From: PWXP01 sp040772845
Lineage (GTDB): Bacteria > Planctomycetota > Planctomycetia > Pirellulales > Thermoguttaceae
Assembly: GCA_040772845.1 (NCBI GenBank)
Contig: JAXGXG010000001.1
Span: 4,402,001 to 4,466,000 of the forward strand
Direction: 5' to 3'
Length of the DNA: 64,000 bases
The notes below the pieces were generated by a model, which ran no database searches, was not told where the DNA came from, and saw only the letters and a list, made by a program, of their open reading frames with translations. Position 1 is the stretch's first letter. Each line of letters begins with the position of its first letter. A program made the position numbers and the translations under genes. Positions 26,346 to 36,600 of the stretch are shown here, one piece after another.

Positions 26346-27913
26346 TGGAATCTCCCCCTATTCGTCGTGCCCTAATTAGCGTTAGCGACAAACTTGGCCT
26401 GACCGGCTTTGTCCGCGGCCTTGTCGAGTGTTGCGTAGAGATCTACAGCACAGGTGGGACGCGACGCCATTTGGAGAGCGAGGGCATCAAGGTTCACGAC
26501 ATCGCCCATTACACGGGCTTTCCCGAAATGATGGACGGGCGTTTGAAGACCCTTCATCCGGCAGTGCACGGCGGAATCCTGTGCCGCCACGACCGGCCGG
26601 ACGATATGCTGGCCCTCTCCGAGCATGGCATCGTCACCTTCGAATTGGTGGTGGTGAACCTCTATCCGTTTGAGTCGACCGTCGCCCGCGAAGACGTCAC
26701 CCTTGAAGAAGCCATCGAGCAGATCGACATTGGCGGTCCGACCATGGTGCGCGCCGCCGCCAAGAACCACGAATTCACCACCATTGCGACCAATACGGAG
26801 CACTACAGCCAGATTCTCGAGCAGGTGAAGTCGCAAGGCTGGACAACGCCGGAACTCCGCCGCAAGCTGGCGGCCGAGGCGTTCGCCCACACGGCGCGCT
26901 ACGATCGGGCCATTGCCGACTTTTTTGCAGGCGAGACGGCCGAAGGCCCGTTCGCCGGGACGTTGAACGTATCGCTGCGGCGGCGAACTGTCTTGCGTTA
27001 CGGCGAGAATCCGCACCAGCAAGCGGCCCTCTACGCGACGTCCGAGACCAGCGGCGCCAACCTCATTTCGGCCAAGCAGATGAACGGCAAGGAACTGTCG
27101 TACAACAACCTGCTGGACCTGGACGGAGCCCTGGCGATTGTGCGAGGGTTCACCGCCCCGGCCGCCGTGGTGATCAAGCACACCAATCCATGCGGCGCGG
27201 CGGAAGCCGACTGCACGGCCGAGGCGCTCCGCCTGGCAATGGCTGGCGACCCGCTCAGCGCGTTCGGGTCGGTCCTGGGATTGAATCGCACGGTCGATGC
27301 CGCCACGGCCGAAGTGCTGTGCGAGCCTGGCCTGTTCGTCGAAGCGATTATCGCACCGGACTTCGACGACGATGCCTTTGATATGCTCACCACCCGGCCG
27401 AAGTGGAAGAACAACGTCCGCCTGATCAAGGTGGGCCACATCGAGCCTTCGTCCGAATCGTGGTCCTACCGATGCCTCAACGGCGGCGTACTTGTGCAGC
27501 AGGCAGACGTGCTGCCCGATCCGGAAGACGAGTGGCAAGTTGTTACCGACGTCAAGCCGAACGACGCCCAAATGGCAGACCTGCGGTTCGCCTGGGCGCT
27601 TGTCCGCCATGTCAAAAGCAACGCCATTGTCCTGGCCAAGGACCGCATGTTGCTCGGCGCCGGCGCCGGGCAGATGAGTCGGGTCGATTCGGTCGAGATC
27701 GCGGTGAAGAAGGCGGGAGATCGTTCGACCGGTTCCGTATTGGCCAGCGACGCGTTCTTCCCGTTCCCGGATTCGATCGAGCAGGCGGCCGCCGCCGGCG
27801 TGACCGCGGTCATCCAACCGGGCGGCTCCAGGAAGGATGCCGATGTGATTGCCGCCTGCAACCAGCACGGCATCAGCATGATCTTTACCGGCCGCCGGCA
27901 TTTCAAGCACTAG
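26345..27913 (+). CDS. purH: bifunctional AICAR transformylase / IMP cyclohydrolase
   Basis: A 522-residue enzyme for the last two steps of purine synthesis. The N-terminal MGS-like IMP cyclohydrolase domain reads ALISVSDKLGLTGFV, STGGT and GFPEMMDGRLKTLHP. The C-terminal AICAR formyltransferase domain has RYGENPHQQAALY, GKELSYNNLLDLDGA, the KHTNPCG signature with catalytic Lys and His, and DAFFPFPDSIE. The length is normal. ATG 26345 overlaps the stop of the upstream BON-like gene by one base. Confidence 0.97.
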   Translation: MESPPIRRALISVSDKLGLTGFVRGLVECCVEIYSTGGTRRHLESEGIKVHDIAHYTGFPEMMDGRLKTLHPAVHGGILCRHDRPDDMLALSEHGIVTFELVVVNLYPFESTVAREDVTLEEAIEQIDIGGPTMVRAAAKNHEFTTIATNTEHYSQILEQVKSQGWTTPELRRKLAAEAFAHTARYDRAIADFFAGETAEGPFAGTLNVSLRRRTVLRYGENPHQQAALYATSETSGANLISAKQMNGKELSYNNLLDLDGALAIVRGFTAPAAVVIKHTNPCGAAEADCTAEALRLAMAGDPLSAFGSVLGLNRTVDAATAEVLCEPGLFVEAIIAPDFDDDAFDMLTTRPKWKNNVRLIKVGHIEPSSESWSYRCLNGGVLVQQADVLPDPEDEWQVVTDVKPNDAQMADLRFAWALVRHVKSNAIVLAKDRMLLGAGAGQMSRVDSVEIAVKKAGDRSTGSVLASDAFFPFPDSIEQAAAAGVTAVIQPGGSRKDADVIAACNQHGISMIFTGRRHFKH

Positions 27914-28012
27914 CCGAGTTCGGAGTAGGATTGCCCTGCAGCCGACAGTTGTGCAAGCCGGTTCGGGGACCATCAACGCGTACGCATTCCGTAATGCCGC
28001 CGGACCGATTTC

Positions 28013-29482
28013 ATGACGCACCATGCCGTATACCGGCCGTCGCTCGCCCTGCTGACCGATCTGTATCAGCTCACCATGGCGCAGGGGTACTGGAAGTGCG
28101 GTATCGGGGAGCGCGAAGCGGCGTTTCACCTGTTCTTTCGCAGTAATCCGTTCGGCGGCGGGTACACTGTAGCGGCCGGATTGGCCGCAGTTGTCGAGTA
28201 TCTGGACCAGTTCCACTTCGACCGCGACGATCTGGCCTACCTGGCCAAACTGAAAGGCAACGACGGCCGGCCGCTGTTCGCGCCTGCATTCCTCGATGAA
28301 CTGGCCGGCATGTCGTTCCGCTGCAATGTGGATGCCGTGCTTGAAGGAACCGCGGTCTTTCCGAAGGAACCACTGGTGCGTGTGACGGGGCCGATTTTGC
28401 AGGCGCAACTGCTGGAAACGCCGTTGCTGAATCTGGTCAATTTCGCCACGCTCATTGCCACCAAGGCGGCACGGGTCGTTCATGCTGCGAAGGGCGATCC
28501 TGTATTGGAGTTCGGTTTGCGTCGCGCGCAGGGGATCGATGGCGGGCTGACTGCGGCGCGGGCGGCCTACCTGGGCGGCTGTGCCGGGACGTCCAATGTC
28601 TTGGCCGGCCAGGTATACGGCATTCCGGTCAAGGGCACCCACGCTCATAGTTGGGTGATGTGCTTCGACGACGAACTGACGGCCTTCCGCGCGTATGCCG
28701 AGTCGATGCCGAACAACTGCGTCCTGCTGGTCGATACGTACGATACGCTGCAAGGGGTCCGCAACGCCGTCGTTGCCGGGCGAGAACTGCGGCAACGGGG
28801 CTATGAGCTGGCCGGCGTTCGGCTCGATTCCGGCGACCTGGCCGCCCTGAGCATGGACGCCCGGAAGATCCTGGACGAAGGCGGATTTCCCGATGCGAAG
28901 ATCGTTGCCAGCAGCGATCTGGACGAATACACCATTGCCACGCTGAAACGGCAGGGGGCCAGAATCGATATGTGGGGCGTCGGCACGCGGCTGGCCACCG
29001 CCGACGGCTGTCCGGCCCTGAACGGCGTGTACAAACTCTCGGCCGTCCGCGAATCTGCCGATCGGCCCTGGCGCCATCGCGTCAAGCTGGCGGATCGGCA
29101 GGTGAAGACATCCACCCCGGGCGTGCTGCAGGTGCGTCGGTACGTAGCCAACGGAACGGCCGTGGGCGATATGATCTACGATGTGGAACACCAGCCAGGT
29201 TTACCGGCAGTTGCCGTGGATCCGGGCGACGCGAGCCGCCGCATCCCACTGCCTTCAGGCGCGTCGGCAGAGGAACTTCTTGTCCCCATCTATCGGCAAG
29301 GCAGCCGCATTCTCGAGCCGCCCTCGCTGGACGATGCGCGCCGTCGCGTTCGAGAGCAGATGGAACTGCTTCCCGATGCCGTCAAGCGACTGGAATCTCC
29401 CTGCCGCTATCCGGCCGGATTGGAGGAAGGACTCCACCAGCACAAAGAACGACTCATTCGGCAGGCGGAGGGCGGCGAGTAG
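28013..29482 (+). CDS. pncB: nicotinate phosphoribosyltransferase
   Basis: A 489-residue enzyme of NAD salvage that joins nicotinate to PRPP. Family motifs run in order: LLTDLYQLTMAQGYW at the N-terminus, EFGLRRAQGIDGG (ring-stacking and PRPP region), GTHAHSWVM, LLVDTYDTLQGVRNA, GVRLDSGDLAALS and WGVGTRLATADGCPALNGVYKL. The length fits the bacterial PncB2-like form. ATG 28013 lies 99 bases after purH, so the two nucleotide genes may be co-transcribed. Confidence 0.95.
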   Translation: MTHHAVYRPSLALLTDLYQLTMAQGYWKCGIGEREAAFHLFFRSNPFGGGYTVAAGLAAVVEYLDQFHFDRDDLAYLAKLKGNDGRPLFAPAFLDELAGMSFRCNVDAVLEGTAVFPKEPLVRVTGPILQAQLLETPLLNLVNFATLIATKAARVVHAAKGDPVLEFGLRRAQGIDGGLTAARAAYLGGCAGTSNVLAGQVYGIPVKGTHAHSWVMCFDDELTAFRAYAESMPNNCVLLVDTYDTLQGVRNAVVAGRELRQRGYELAGVRLDSGDLAALSMDARKILDEGGFPDAKIVASSDLDEYTIATLKRQGARIDMWGVGTRLATADGCPALNGVYKLSAVRESADRPWRHRVKLADRQVKTSTPGVLQVRRYVANGTAVGDMIYDVEHQPGLPAVAVDPGDASRRIPLPSGASAEELLVPIYRQGSRILEPPSLDDARRRVREQMELLPDAVKRLESPCRYPAGLEEGLHQHKERLIRQAEGGE

Positions 29483-29492
29483 CATCGCCCGT

Positions 29493-30050
29493 TCAATTCT
29501 CGCTCGACGGTTCCGTTTCCCGGTCTGATGAACTCGAAGCGGGCTCCGCCTGCTTCTTGGCTGTCTTTCCGCCATTCATGGTGAACAGCCCGTGCTCCTG
29601 ATGATTGCCATCCGGGTCCCTCTGACTCACCAGCCAGTATCCGATACTCATTGCCAGGACGACCGCTGCCGTACTCCATACATAGGCCGGATCGAGATCC
29701 TTGAAATCGAGGATGATGACCTTCCGGGCGATGGCCATCAGGGCGGTTGCCATGACAATTTGCACGTGGATCACATGTTCGGTCAGGTAGACGGTGATAT
29801 TCACGAAGATTTCGATCGCGATCAACACGGCAATGAACTCGCCGAACACGCCCACCATATCACCGATGGTGACACTCAGGAACGGTTCCTGATTCAGCCG
29901 GTTGTAGAGCATCACCGCGACGTCGAATACGCCGAACAGGATGACCATCGTCATCAGTACGGCAAGACACCGGACCGAAAACCGATTGATGGACCGCAGT
30001 ACATTGAGCAACTTGTCTTCGTTGGCAGACGTCTCGTACAATTGTCGCAT
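29493..30050 (-). CDS. PsiE-like membrane protein
   Basis: A 185-residue integral membrane protein with about four helices (near 25-48, 62-85, 88-105 and 125-147 from ATG 30050). The core resembles the phosphate-starvation-inducible PsiE family (MTMVILFGVFDVAVMLYNRL, ITVYLTEHVIHVQIVMATALMAIARKVIIL). The last 35 residues are hydrophilic and Ser/Glu-rich. A GGAGGGGAG ribosome site precedes the ATG. The molecular role of PsiE is not known. The gene converges on pncB. Confidence 0.75.
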   Translation of the reverse strand: MRQLYETSANEDKLLNVLRSINRFSVRCLAVLMTMVILFGVFDVAVMLYNRLNQEPFLSVTIGDMVGVFGEFIAVLIAIEIFVNITVYLTEHVIHVQIVMATALMAIARKVIILDFKDLDPAYVWSTAAVVLAMSIGYWLVSQRDPDGNHQEHGLFTMNGGKTAKKQAEPASSSSDRETEPSSEN

Positions 30051-30086
30051 CGCTTCTCCCCTCCGGCTCAATACTCGGCGTTACGG

Positions 30087-31259
30087 CTATCGATCGGCTC
30101 GCGTCTGTTCAAAATAGAAGACTCCCTTCTTGTTGGCTGTCGCGATGTCAAGAAGGCCGTCTCCGTTGATGTCGACAACCTGGAAATTCATGCCCGATCC
30201 GCTGTTGTCATCGATGACGCGGCGCGTCCATTTCGGCTCGCCGTCTTTCCGCTGGAGTTCGTACCAGCAGAGCAGGGCCGGTTCCTCGGCGCCGGGATCG
30301 CCGCCGCAGTGGGCGTAATAGCGCTTGCCGGTAACGAAATCCATCAGTCCGTCGCCATTGATATCGGCCAGCACGATGGCATGTGTCTGCGAGAAACTCT
30401 TGTCGATTTCGTGCGTTTTCCAGCCGTCGGCCGTCTGCTCGCGCCACCAGATGCCGTACTGGTGGGCGCTGGTTGTAATCACATCGGCGCGTCCGTCATC
30501 GTTACAGTCGTAGACGATCATCTGGGCGCAGGCTGGGCCGAAATCGACGCGATGGAAGGTCCATGGCGTCTTCGTGCGATCCTCCGGCGCTTCCCACCAT
30601 CCTTCTCGCACGAGGATGTCACTCCGCCCGTCGCCGTTGACGTCGCCCATGCCGAACCCATGGTAGTACTTCTGTGTTTTCGGATCGTTCGGGCCGGCGA
30701 CAATGTGTGTCTTCCACGGCGCATACGGATCTTCGCCGGGCGAAGCCCAGCCCATCTCCGGAATACCGGCCACCAGGGCGTTGGCGCCGTTACCGGTCAG
30801 GTCGCCGAACAGCGGATTCTCGCCGTTGGTAATCGCAACGGCCTCGACACGCTTCCACACGCCGCCGGCCGAACCGGGGTTTTCGAACCACCAGGTTTGC
30901 TTGCCGGGGAAATCGACCACGATCAGATCGGTCCGTTTGTCGCCATTGATATCGTCGGCAAAGCACAGGAAGGCGTCGCTGTAGCTCTTCGGGCGGAACT
31001 CCTTCGCCTTCTCCAGCACGGGGACCATCTTCCAATCCGGAGCTGCGTAGTAGACACTGCCGACGGCAATGTCGAGCTTGCCGTCGCAGTTGAAGTCGCC
31101 CACCGCAGCCCCTTCTGCACGGAAGACGTTGTCCAGTTCGGTCTTCTGGAACTGAATACCCGTCTCCGGCTCGGCGCCGACGGCCGGGGATACCAACCCG
31201 CAGGAAGCGGCCAAGACTGCCAATGCCAAAACTCTTCGGACGGTCATCCGGACGCTCAT
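30087..31259 (-). CDS. secreted FG-GAP / VCBS repeat protein
   Basis: 390 residues from ATG 31259, which follows AAGGAGA. The signal peptide is about residues 1-27 (VLALAVLAASCGLVSPAVGA). The rest is a beta-propeller built from FG-GAP/VCBS repeats, each with a calcium-binding loop of the form DxNxDGxxD. Six such loops are visible: DFNCDGKLD, DINGDKRTD, DVNGDGRSD, DCNDDGRAD, DINGDGLMD and DINGDGLLD. Proteins of this type bind ligands or sugars outside the cell. They are very abundant in planctomycetes and mostly uncharacterised. Confidence 0.88.
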   Translation of the reverse strand: MSVRMTVRRVLALAVLAASCGLVSPAVGAEPETGIQFQKTELDNVFRAEGAAVGDFNCDGKLDIAVGSVYYAAPDWKMVPVLEKAKEFRPKSYSDAFLCFADDINGDKRTDLIVVDFPGKQTWWFENPGSAGGVWKRVEAVAITNGENPLFGDLTGNGANALVAGIPEMGWASPGEDPYAPWKTHIVAGPNDPKTQKYYHGFGMGDVNGDGRSDILVREGWWEAPEDRTKTPWTFHRVDFGPACAQMIVYDCNDDGRADVITTSAHQYGIWWREQTADGWKTHEIDKSFSQTHAIVLADINGDGLMDFVTGKRYYAHCGGDPGAEEPALLCWYELQRKDGEPKWTRRVIDDNSGSGMNFQVVDINGDGLLDIATANKKGVFYFEQTRADR

Positions 31260-31348
31260 GATTTCTCCTTTGCGATGTGTGGGTAGACAACGAAATGGCA
31301 ACCGGCGTGGTCGGGCACGGCTGGGACGCAGGCAGGCCGGCTTGGAAC

Positions 31349-32428
31349 TTACCGCTGCACGCGGGCGTTGCCCTTCCAAATACTCCACACCTGGGCCTCG
31401 TCGGCCGGTTGGCCGTAGTCGGTCAGCATGGTGGTGGCCAGGGCGCCGGTAGCCCAGCCGAACTGGATCCACTTTTCGGGCTCCCAGCCTCGCAGGATCG
31501 CGTAGAGCATGCCGCCGACGAAGCCGTCGCCGCCGCCAATGCGGTCCAGGACGGGGATATCGCGCGGCTCGACCACGTGCCAGTTGTCACCCTCGGCCAT
31601 GATCGCGCCCCAGCGGTGCTCGTTTGCACTGACCACTTCACGCAAGGTTGTTGCGAACGCGTTGGCATGGGGGAAAGCCTCCTTCACGCGGTTGATCATC
31701 CCCTTGAAGCTCTCGATCTTGGCCGCCAGATCGGTACCGCCCGGCTCCGGTCCTTCGATGTTCAGGCAGAGTTGGAAGTCCTCCTCGTTCCCCACGAGGA
31801 TATCGGACGCACCGGCGATCTCGACGAAGATGTCGTGCAGCTCCTGCTCGCGCCCCTTCCAGAAGGTTGCCCGGTGGTTCAGGTCGAACGAGATGCGCGT
31901 GCCGTGCTTCTTCGCCGCGCGGGCGATTTCCAGGCAGAACTTGCTCGTATCGGGCGACAGGGCGCCGATGAGCCCGGACAGGTGGACAATCTGCACGCCT
32001 TCCTTGCCGAACAGCCGGTCCAGGTCGAAGTCTTTCACGTTGAGCGTGCGGCCCACCTCGCCTGCCCGGTCGTTGTGGACGCGCGGCCCGCGGGCGCCGA
32101 ACCCGCTATCGGCCAGGTTGAACTGATGCCGGTAGCCCCAGGGGCCGCCTTGGTCGACTTCCGGCCCTTCGTAGCTCATGTGGCGGCCGGCCAAGTCGTC
32201 TTTGATGAACCGCGCGATCGGACTGCCCTTCACAAACGCGGTCAGCACCTTCACCGGCAGCCCAAGATAGGACGAAACACTCGCCACGTTACTCTCGGCG
32301 CTGGTCGCCTGCATCATGAAGGTCGAGCCACAATGCATCGGCTGGCCATTGGCCGGCGTCAGGCGAACGCCCATACTGGTGGGAACGACGAGTGCGTAGG
32401 CCGCGTCTTTGCGAAGTTCAATACTCAT
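31349..32428 (-). CDS. PfkB-family sugar kinase (2-keto-3-deoxygluconate kinase-like)
   Basis: A 359-residue ribokinase-type enzyme that phosphorylates a sugar or sugar acid with ATP. The PfkB signature is at the C-terminal end: LDRIGGGDGFVGGMLYAIL, with the catalytic Asp in GGGD. The sugar-binding part reads ESNVASVSSYLGLPVKVLTAF and SFDLNHRATFWKG. Relatives annotated this way act on 2-keto-3-deoxygluconate, but the substrate is inferred only from general similarity. It lies 89 bases upstream of the FG-GAP gene on the same strand and could share its transcript. Confidence 0.85.
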   Translation of the reverse strand: MSIELRKDAAYALVVPTSMGVRLTPANGQPMHCGSTFMMQATSAESNVASVSSYLGLPVKVLTAFVKGSPIARFIKDDLAGRHMSYEGPEVDQGGPWGYRHQFNLADSGFGARGPRVHNDRAGEVGRTLNVKDFDLDRLFGKEGVQIVHLSGLIGALSPDTSKFCLEIARAAKKHGTRISFDLNHRATFWKGREQELHDIFVEIAGASDILVGNEEDFQLCLNIEGPEPGGTDLAAKIESFKGMINRVKEAFPHANAFATTLREVVSANEHRWGAIMAEGDNWHVVEPRDIPVLDRIGGGDGFVGGMLYAILRGWEPEKWIQFGWATGALATTMLTDYGQPADEAQVWSIWKGNARVQR

Positions 32429-32626
32429 GACGGCATGGACTCCCCTATTTTGAGTGGTAGCTTATCTGCGGATCAAAGACTGGTAGTCTACTCGGCGCCG
32501 TGCAGGTCATCCAGCCCCCCCGAGTATGGTTTGAGGGGTTGGAGTTAACGCCGATAGTCCTCGTAGTCCAGCAGCAACTCTTCCAGGCCAATCGCCTCAC
32601 CTCAAGTCAGCACAACGCGATCTGGC

Positions 32627-32878
32627 CTATCGCGCCGAGGGGCCTTCTTGGATGATCGCGCGGAGAGCGTCGTTGACTGCTTCGTCCGCCGGAAAGGCAG
32701 CACGGACATCGGGCGCCAAGAGTGCGAGGTTCGTGCCTTTCCGGTATTGCTCGAGGTACTTGCCCCGCACACCGCCCTCAAGCTCCTCACGACGATACTC
32801 AGGCCGCAGTTCGTTGTCGCTTGTCTCATCCTTCTTCATATTCCGTTCCGCCTTGTCTGGATCCCATTCGAAGTCCAT
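32627..32878 (-). CDS. BrnT-like start fused to an antitoxin-like protein
   Basis: 83 residues. The first 14 (MDFEWDPDKAERNM) match the beginning of BrnT toxins. The rest (KKDETSDNELRPEY, VRGKYLEQYRKGTNLALLAPDV, FPADEAVNDALRAI) matches small antitoxins that usually lie next to such toxins. The simplest reading is that a deletion joined the first codons of a toxin gene to its antitoxin gene. ATG at residue 14 would give the antitoxin alone. No complete toxin partner is present. Confidence 0.6.
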   Translation of the reverse strand: MDFEWDPDKAERNMKKDETSDNELRPEYRREELEGGVRGKYLEQYRKGTNLALLAPDVRAAFPADEAVNDALRAIIQEGPSAR

Positions 32879-33355
32879 TTCGCCAACCTAATGCGCTGCC
32901 AACCCTCTCGGCAACTCGGCTTGAAACGTGCGGCAAGTCCTACATATTCCAGTATAGCCAAGGCCGCTCACTGCCACAAGCAAGGGGATGCGGTTTCCAT
33001 AGAATGAGTGGCCTTCGGCCCAAGAATCGGTATCGGTTTTGTCGCCCTTCACACCCCCACCACCGCCCCCAGACTCAGAAACGCGAGCCGGGCGGAGACT
33101 CTGCTGGGGTCGAGGCGGAACTGGCGGGCGACGGCGCGGCGGTAGGCGTCGAGTTTGGGGGGCGTAGTGGGGCAACCCGAAGAGATTTAAAATAACGCCA
33201 GGTACACAAAGTGGCGATGGTTTCCTCGGGGTGTGGCGCGGTGGGCAGATGAAGGTTGACGTGCGACGACCGGCTGCTGAAGCAATGCGGCCGGATCGCC
33301 GATCAGTTGAAGGTCAATGTGGACAATCCCCTGCAATGGCTTCAGGAGCACGATA
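32879..33355. other. non-coding stretch with a decayed copy of the addA 3' end
   Basis: Bases about 33047-33165 repeat 33650-33765 (the addA terminus) with scattered changes. The rest shows no complete gene. A short open frame ending near 33374 (LKVNVDNPLQWL) may be another gene fragment. Confidence 0.7.
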
Positions 33356-33556
33356 ATGCAACGAACTCTCGATGAAGTGCGCCGCGACGGGTTCGAGGCT
33401 TTGCGGCAACATCTTGGCAAAGCAGACATGATCCGCTTCCTGCAACAGTTCGAGACGGGATACGGAGACTATTCCAAGGGGCGGCATCAATGGGTCGACC
33501 ATATCAGCCTTGAGGAAGTCCAACGTTTGTCCAAACCCGAGCCGCAACAGCAGTAA
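33356..33556 (+). CDS. small conserved hypothetical protein
   Basis: 66 residues (MQRTLDEVRRDGFEALRQHLG, MIRFLQQFETGYGDYSKGRHQWVDHISLEEV). I recall similar small proteins in cyanobacteria and planctomycetes, often next to toxin-antitoxin or nucleotidyltransferase genes, but the function is not known. The chain is helical and charged, with no signal or membrane segment. The setting among toxin-antitoxin debris supports an antitoxin-like role; this is weak inference. Confidence 0.55.
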   Translation: MQRTLDEVRRDGFEALRQHLGKADMIRFLQQFETGYGDYSKGRHQWVDHISLEEVQRLSKPEPQQQ

Positions 33557-33645
33557 TAACTCGCAAGGGGTTCCGAGACGGTCCGTAGATGCTCCGGCTA
33601 CGCAATCTGCCTTGGAAGGAAGGGGCATCCACCTTCGTCGTCCCG

Positions 33646-36600
33646 TCACACCCCCACCACCGCCCCCAGACTCAGAAACATGAGCCGGGCGGAGACCTTG
33701 CTGGGGTCGAGGCGGAACTGGCGGGCGACGGCGTGGCGATAGGCGTCGAGTTGGGGACGATAGTAGTCCACGCGCGCGGCTAAGGCGGCAGGATCGCCGG
33801 GCGGAATGTGGTCGGTCTTGAAGTCGAGTATGTCCGCGCCGACCACCTGCGGGCCGTCGTAAAGAACGGTCAGTCGGTCGATGGCGCCGTTGACGATGGC
33901 GCCCTCCTCGCGCAAGGCGAACGGCCGCTCGCGCCATACCTGCCAGCGGGGCGATGCAGCGGTACCGGCACAGGCAGCGCACGTGCCGTCGCCTGCCTGC
34001 TTGTAGTAGGCACGGCTCAGTGAAGCGGCAATCTCGGGCCGGCCGAGCGCTGCGTGGAACTGGCGTTTGAGCTGGTCGATGGCCGCGGCGTCGAGCTTCG
34101 ACCGCTGTGCGATTCGGCCGAGTTGCGCGTCGTCGGGCAGGCCGTCTTCCAGCCATTCGATCTGCTCCATCCACGCGTGCATCACGCTTCCTCGTTCGAG
34201 CGCCGCGCCGGCCTCGACGTTCAGCGTTGCGGCAAGCTGCACGCGACGACCACCCTCCAAGCCGGAGGGACTGACCCGCTCCATGCCGCGCTGCGCGTGT
34301 TCACCTGCCGTCGCCAGCTCGATGGTCAGGGGTTCGACTTCCGCTTCCGCCGTCGAAGCGTCGGGGGCGCGAACCAGGCCATGCGCTTGCGCCTTGGCGT
34401 ACCAGTCGGGATCGCCATGCTCGAAGAGCACCGTTTCCGGCTCGGCCGGGGCGCCTTCGGTCAGCGCCTCGCGGAGCACGCCGGCCGCCGTACCAGGCAT
34501 GGTCTTCTCGTTTTTGGCGGATGGCGCCACGACGCACCACATCGAGTGGATCGCGCGCGTCAGTGCAACGTACAGAATGCACAGCGATTCTTCGGTTTTC
34601 GCCCGATCGTGCTCGTCGAACGCGTCGGCGAGTCGCTTGGGCAGCAGGGAGTGGAGCTTCTTCGACAGGTAGCGGCAGACGTGGTCGATCGGTTCCGCCG
34701 GCCCGGCCCGGCCGGCAACAAGAGTCGGTGGCTGAGGTTGCATCCGGAAATCGAGTTCTGGCAGGACGGCGATATCGAACTGGAGCCCCTTCACCTGGTG
34801 ATAGTTCATCACGCGCACCGGGGCGGCGCTGGGCGATTCCACCCGCTGCTGCTCTACCAGGGCGACGAACCGATCCACGCGCGTCGTTGCCGACGGCTCG
34901 AACGCGTACGCCATTTCGACAAGCTGCATGAGCCGGCTCAGGTCGCGAGCATCGCAATGCGGGGCAAGCTGTTCCGCCAGTTCGTACAGCGTCGGGCCGT
35001 AACCGGCGGCCATCAGCCGATGCCGTAAACCGCCGGCAAGACGCCGCGCCGCCGCGTGATCGCTGTAGTTCAGGAACCCCAGGGCGACGCCAAGCGGCGA
35101 TCGGGCCACGTGATAGCGCGCGACCCGGTCTCCCGGATGATCCGCCAGGCGCAATAGCGACAGCACGAGCTGCACGGCGGGGGAATCGACGAGCGGGTTA
35201 CCGCCTTCTTCGCTGGCATCGACACCCTCGCGCCGGAGCCGATAGATCAACCGCCCGACGGATGCGTTCCTTCGCACCAGCACGCCAATGGAACAGCCGG
35301 GCGACTCGTCGTGCAGCCTTTTCACCAGGTGGGCGGCATGGTCGAGCGTAATGTCTGCCTGCTTCTGCCCCTCTTCCGCTCGCGGGGCCGTAAGCATTTG
35401 GCAGTAACCGGGCAGCTTGTCGCGGGCCGTCGAATGCATGGCGAAGCGCCGGCCCCATGCCTGGGCTGCTTCCGGGCAACTCCGCAAGGCCGGATTGCCT
35501 GCAATGCCCTCGAATACCCGGTTGACCAGGTCGATCACGGCCGGGGCCGAGCGGAAGCTCCGCGTCAGTTCGCCTCGCGTCAGGTCGGTCAGTTCCTCAT
35601 CCAGCGTATCGAAGATCTCGGCCACGCCGCCGCGCCAGCCGTAAATCGCCTGCTTCACGTCGCCCACGCAGAAAAACGATCGCCGCTCAGCAGTCTCGAC
35701 GCTCTCGCGCGCGAACGGGCGCAGCACGCGCCACTGCTGCGGCGAGGTGTCCTGGAATTCGTCCAGCAGCAGGTGCGCCACCGGCGCATCGAGCCGGTAG
35801 ACCACCTCGTCGAGCCGGCCCGAAAGATCGGCGTCGGCCAACATGCGGGTCACGTCGTCGAACCGGATAGCCTGCCGCGCAAGCTTCAGCCGTCGATAGG
35901 CGGCGTCGAACCGGGTCAGGAGCCGGTGCGTCGCTTCCGTCTGATTCGCAAGCCGGCCGAGCAGCTCGGCCTTTGCATGGTCTACGAGCGGCCGGTAGGC
36001 GTCCAGCAGTTCGGCAGGGATCGGCTTCTTGTAATAGACCAAATCGTCCGCGAGGATCTTTGCCGCCAGCCCCTTTTCAAGGAACGCGTCCCAATCTTGG
36101 ACGCCGGCCCGATCGAGGTCGGCATCGCGGGCGGTCGCCATGCGTTTCTCGCCAGCCAGGTCGACGGCCGCCACGAAGTCGATGGCCGCCTGCAATTCGG
36201 CAGGCGTAAGCGGTTTCGATCGCGGCACCGATTGCCAGGCGGCCGGGGGCGCGTCTACATAGGCCCCGTACAGCTCCTTCACCAGCGTGTTGATTTCCTC
36301 GACGACCGAACGCGAGGCTTCGCCCTTGTGCAGCAGGTGCATCAGTTCGGCGGCATCGCCGGTTGATTGCTGGGCGACGACCCACCGCACCGCCTCGGCC
36401 CGCATGGCGGCGTCGTCCAGCTCATCGACAATCTGCCAGCCGGGCGGCAGCCCGAGTTCCAGCCCGAAACTCTGCGCGATCTGTACGAAGAAGCTATCGA
36501 GCGTCCCGACGCGCAACCGGTGCAGGCGGCGGACGAGTCCGGCCACGAGCCGGAGGCATTTCGCGCGGTCGATCGGCCCGCCCTGGACGTGCTGGTTGAG

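Noticed and set aside
26372..29191. Very long antisense frame (939 codons) across purH and pncB
   Set aside because: It crosses two well-defined genes and its product is low in conserved features; a shadow of codon bias.
33187..33429. 80-codon minus-strand frame near the addA duplicate
   Set aside because: It reads across the small plus-strand gene and lacks any recognisable feature.
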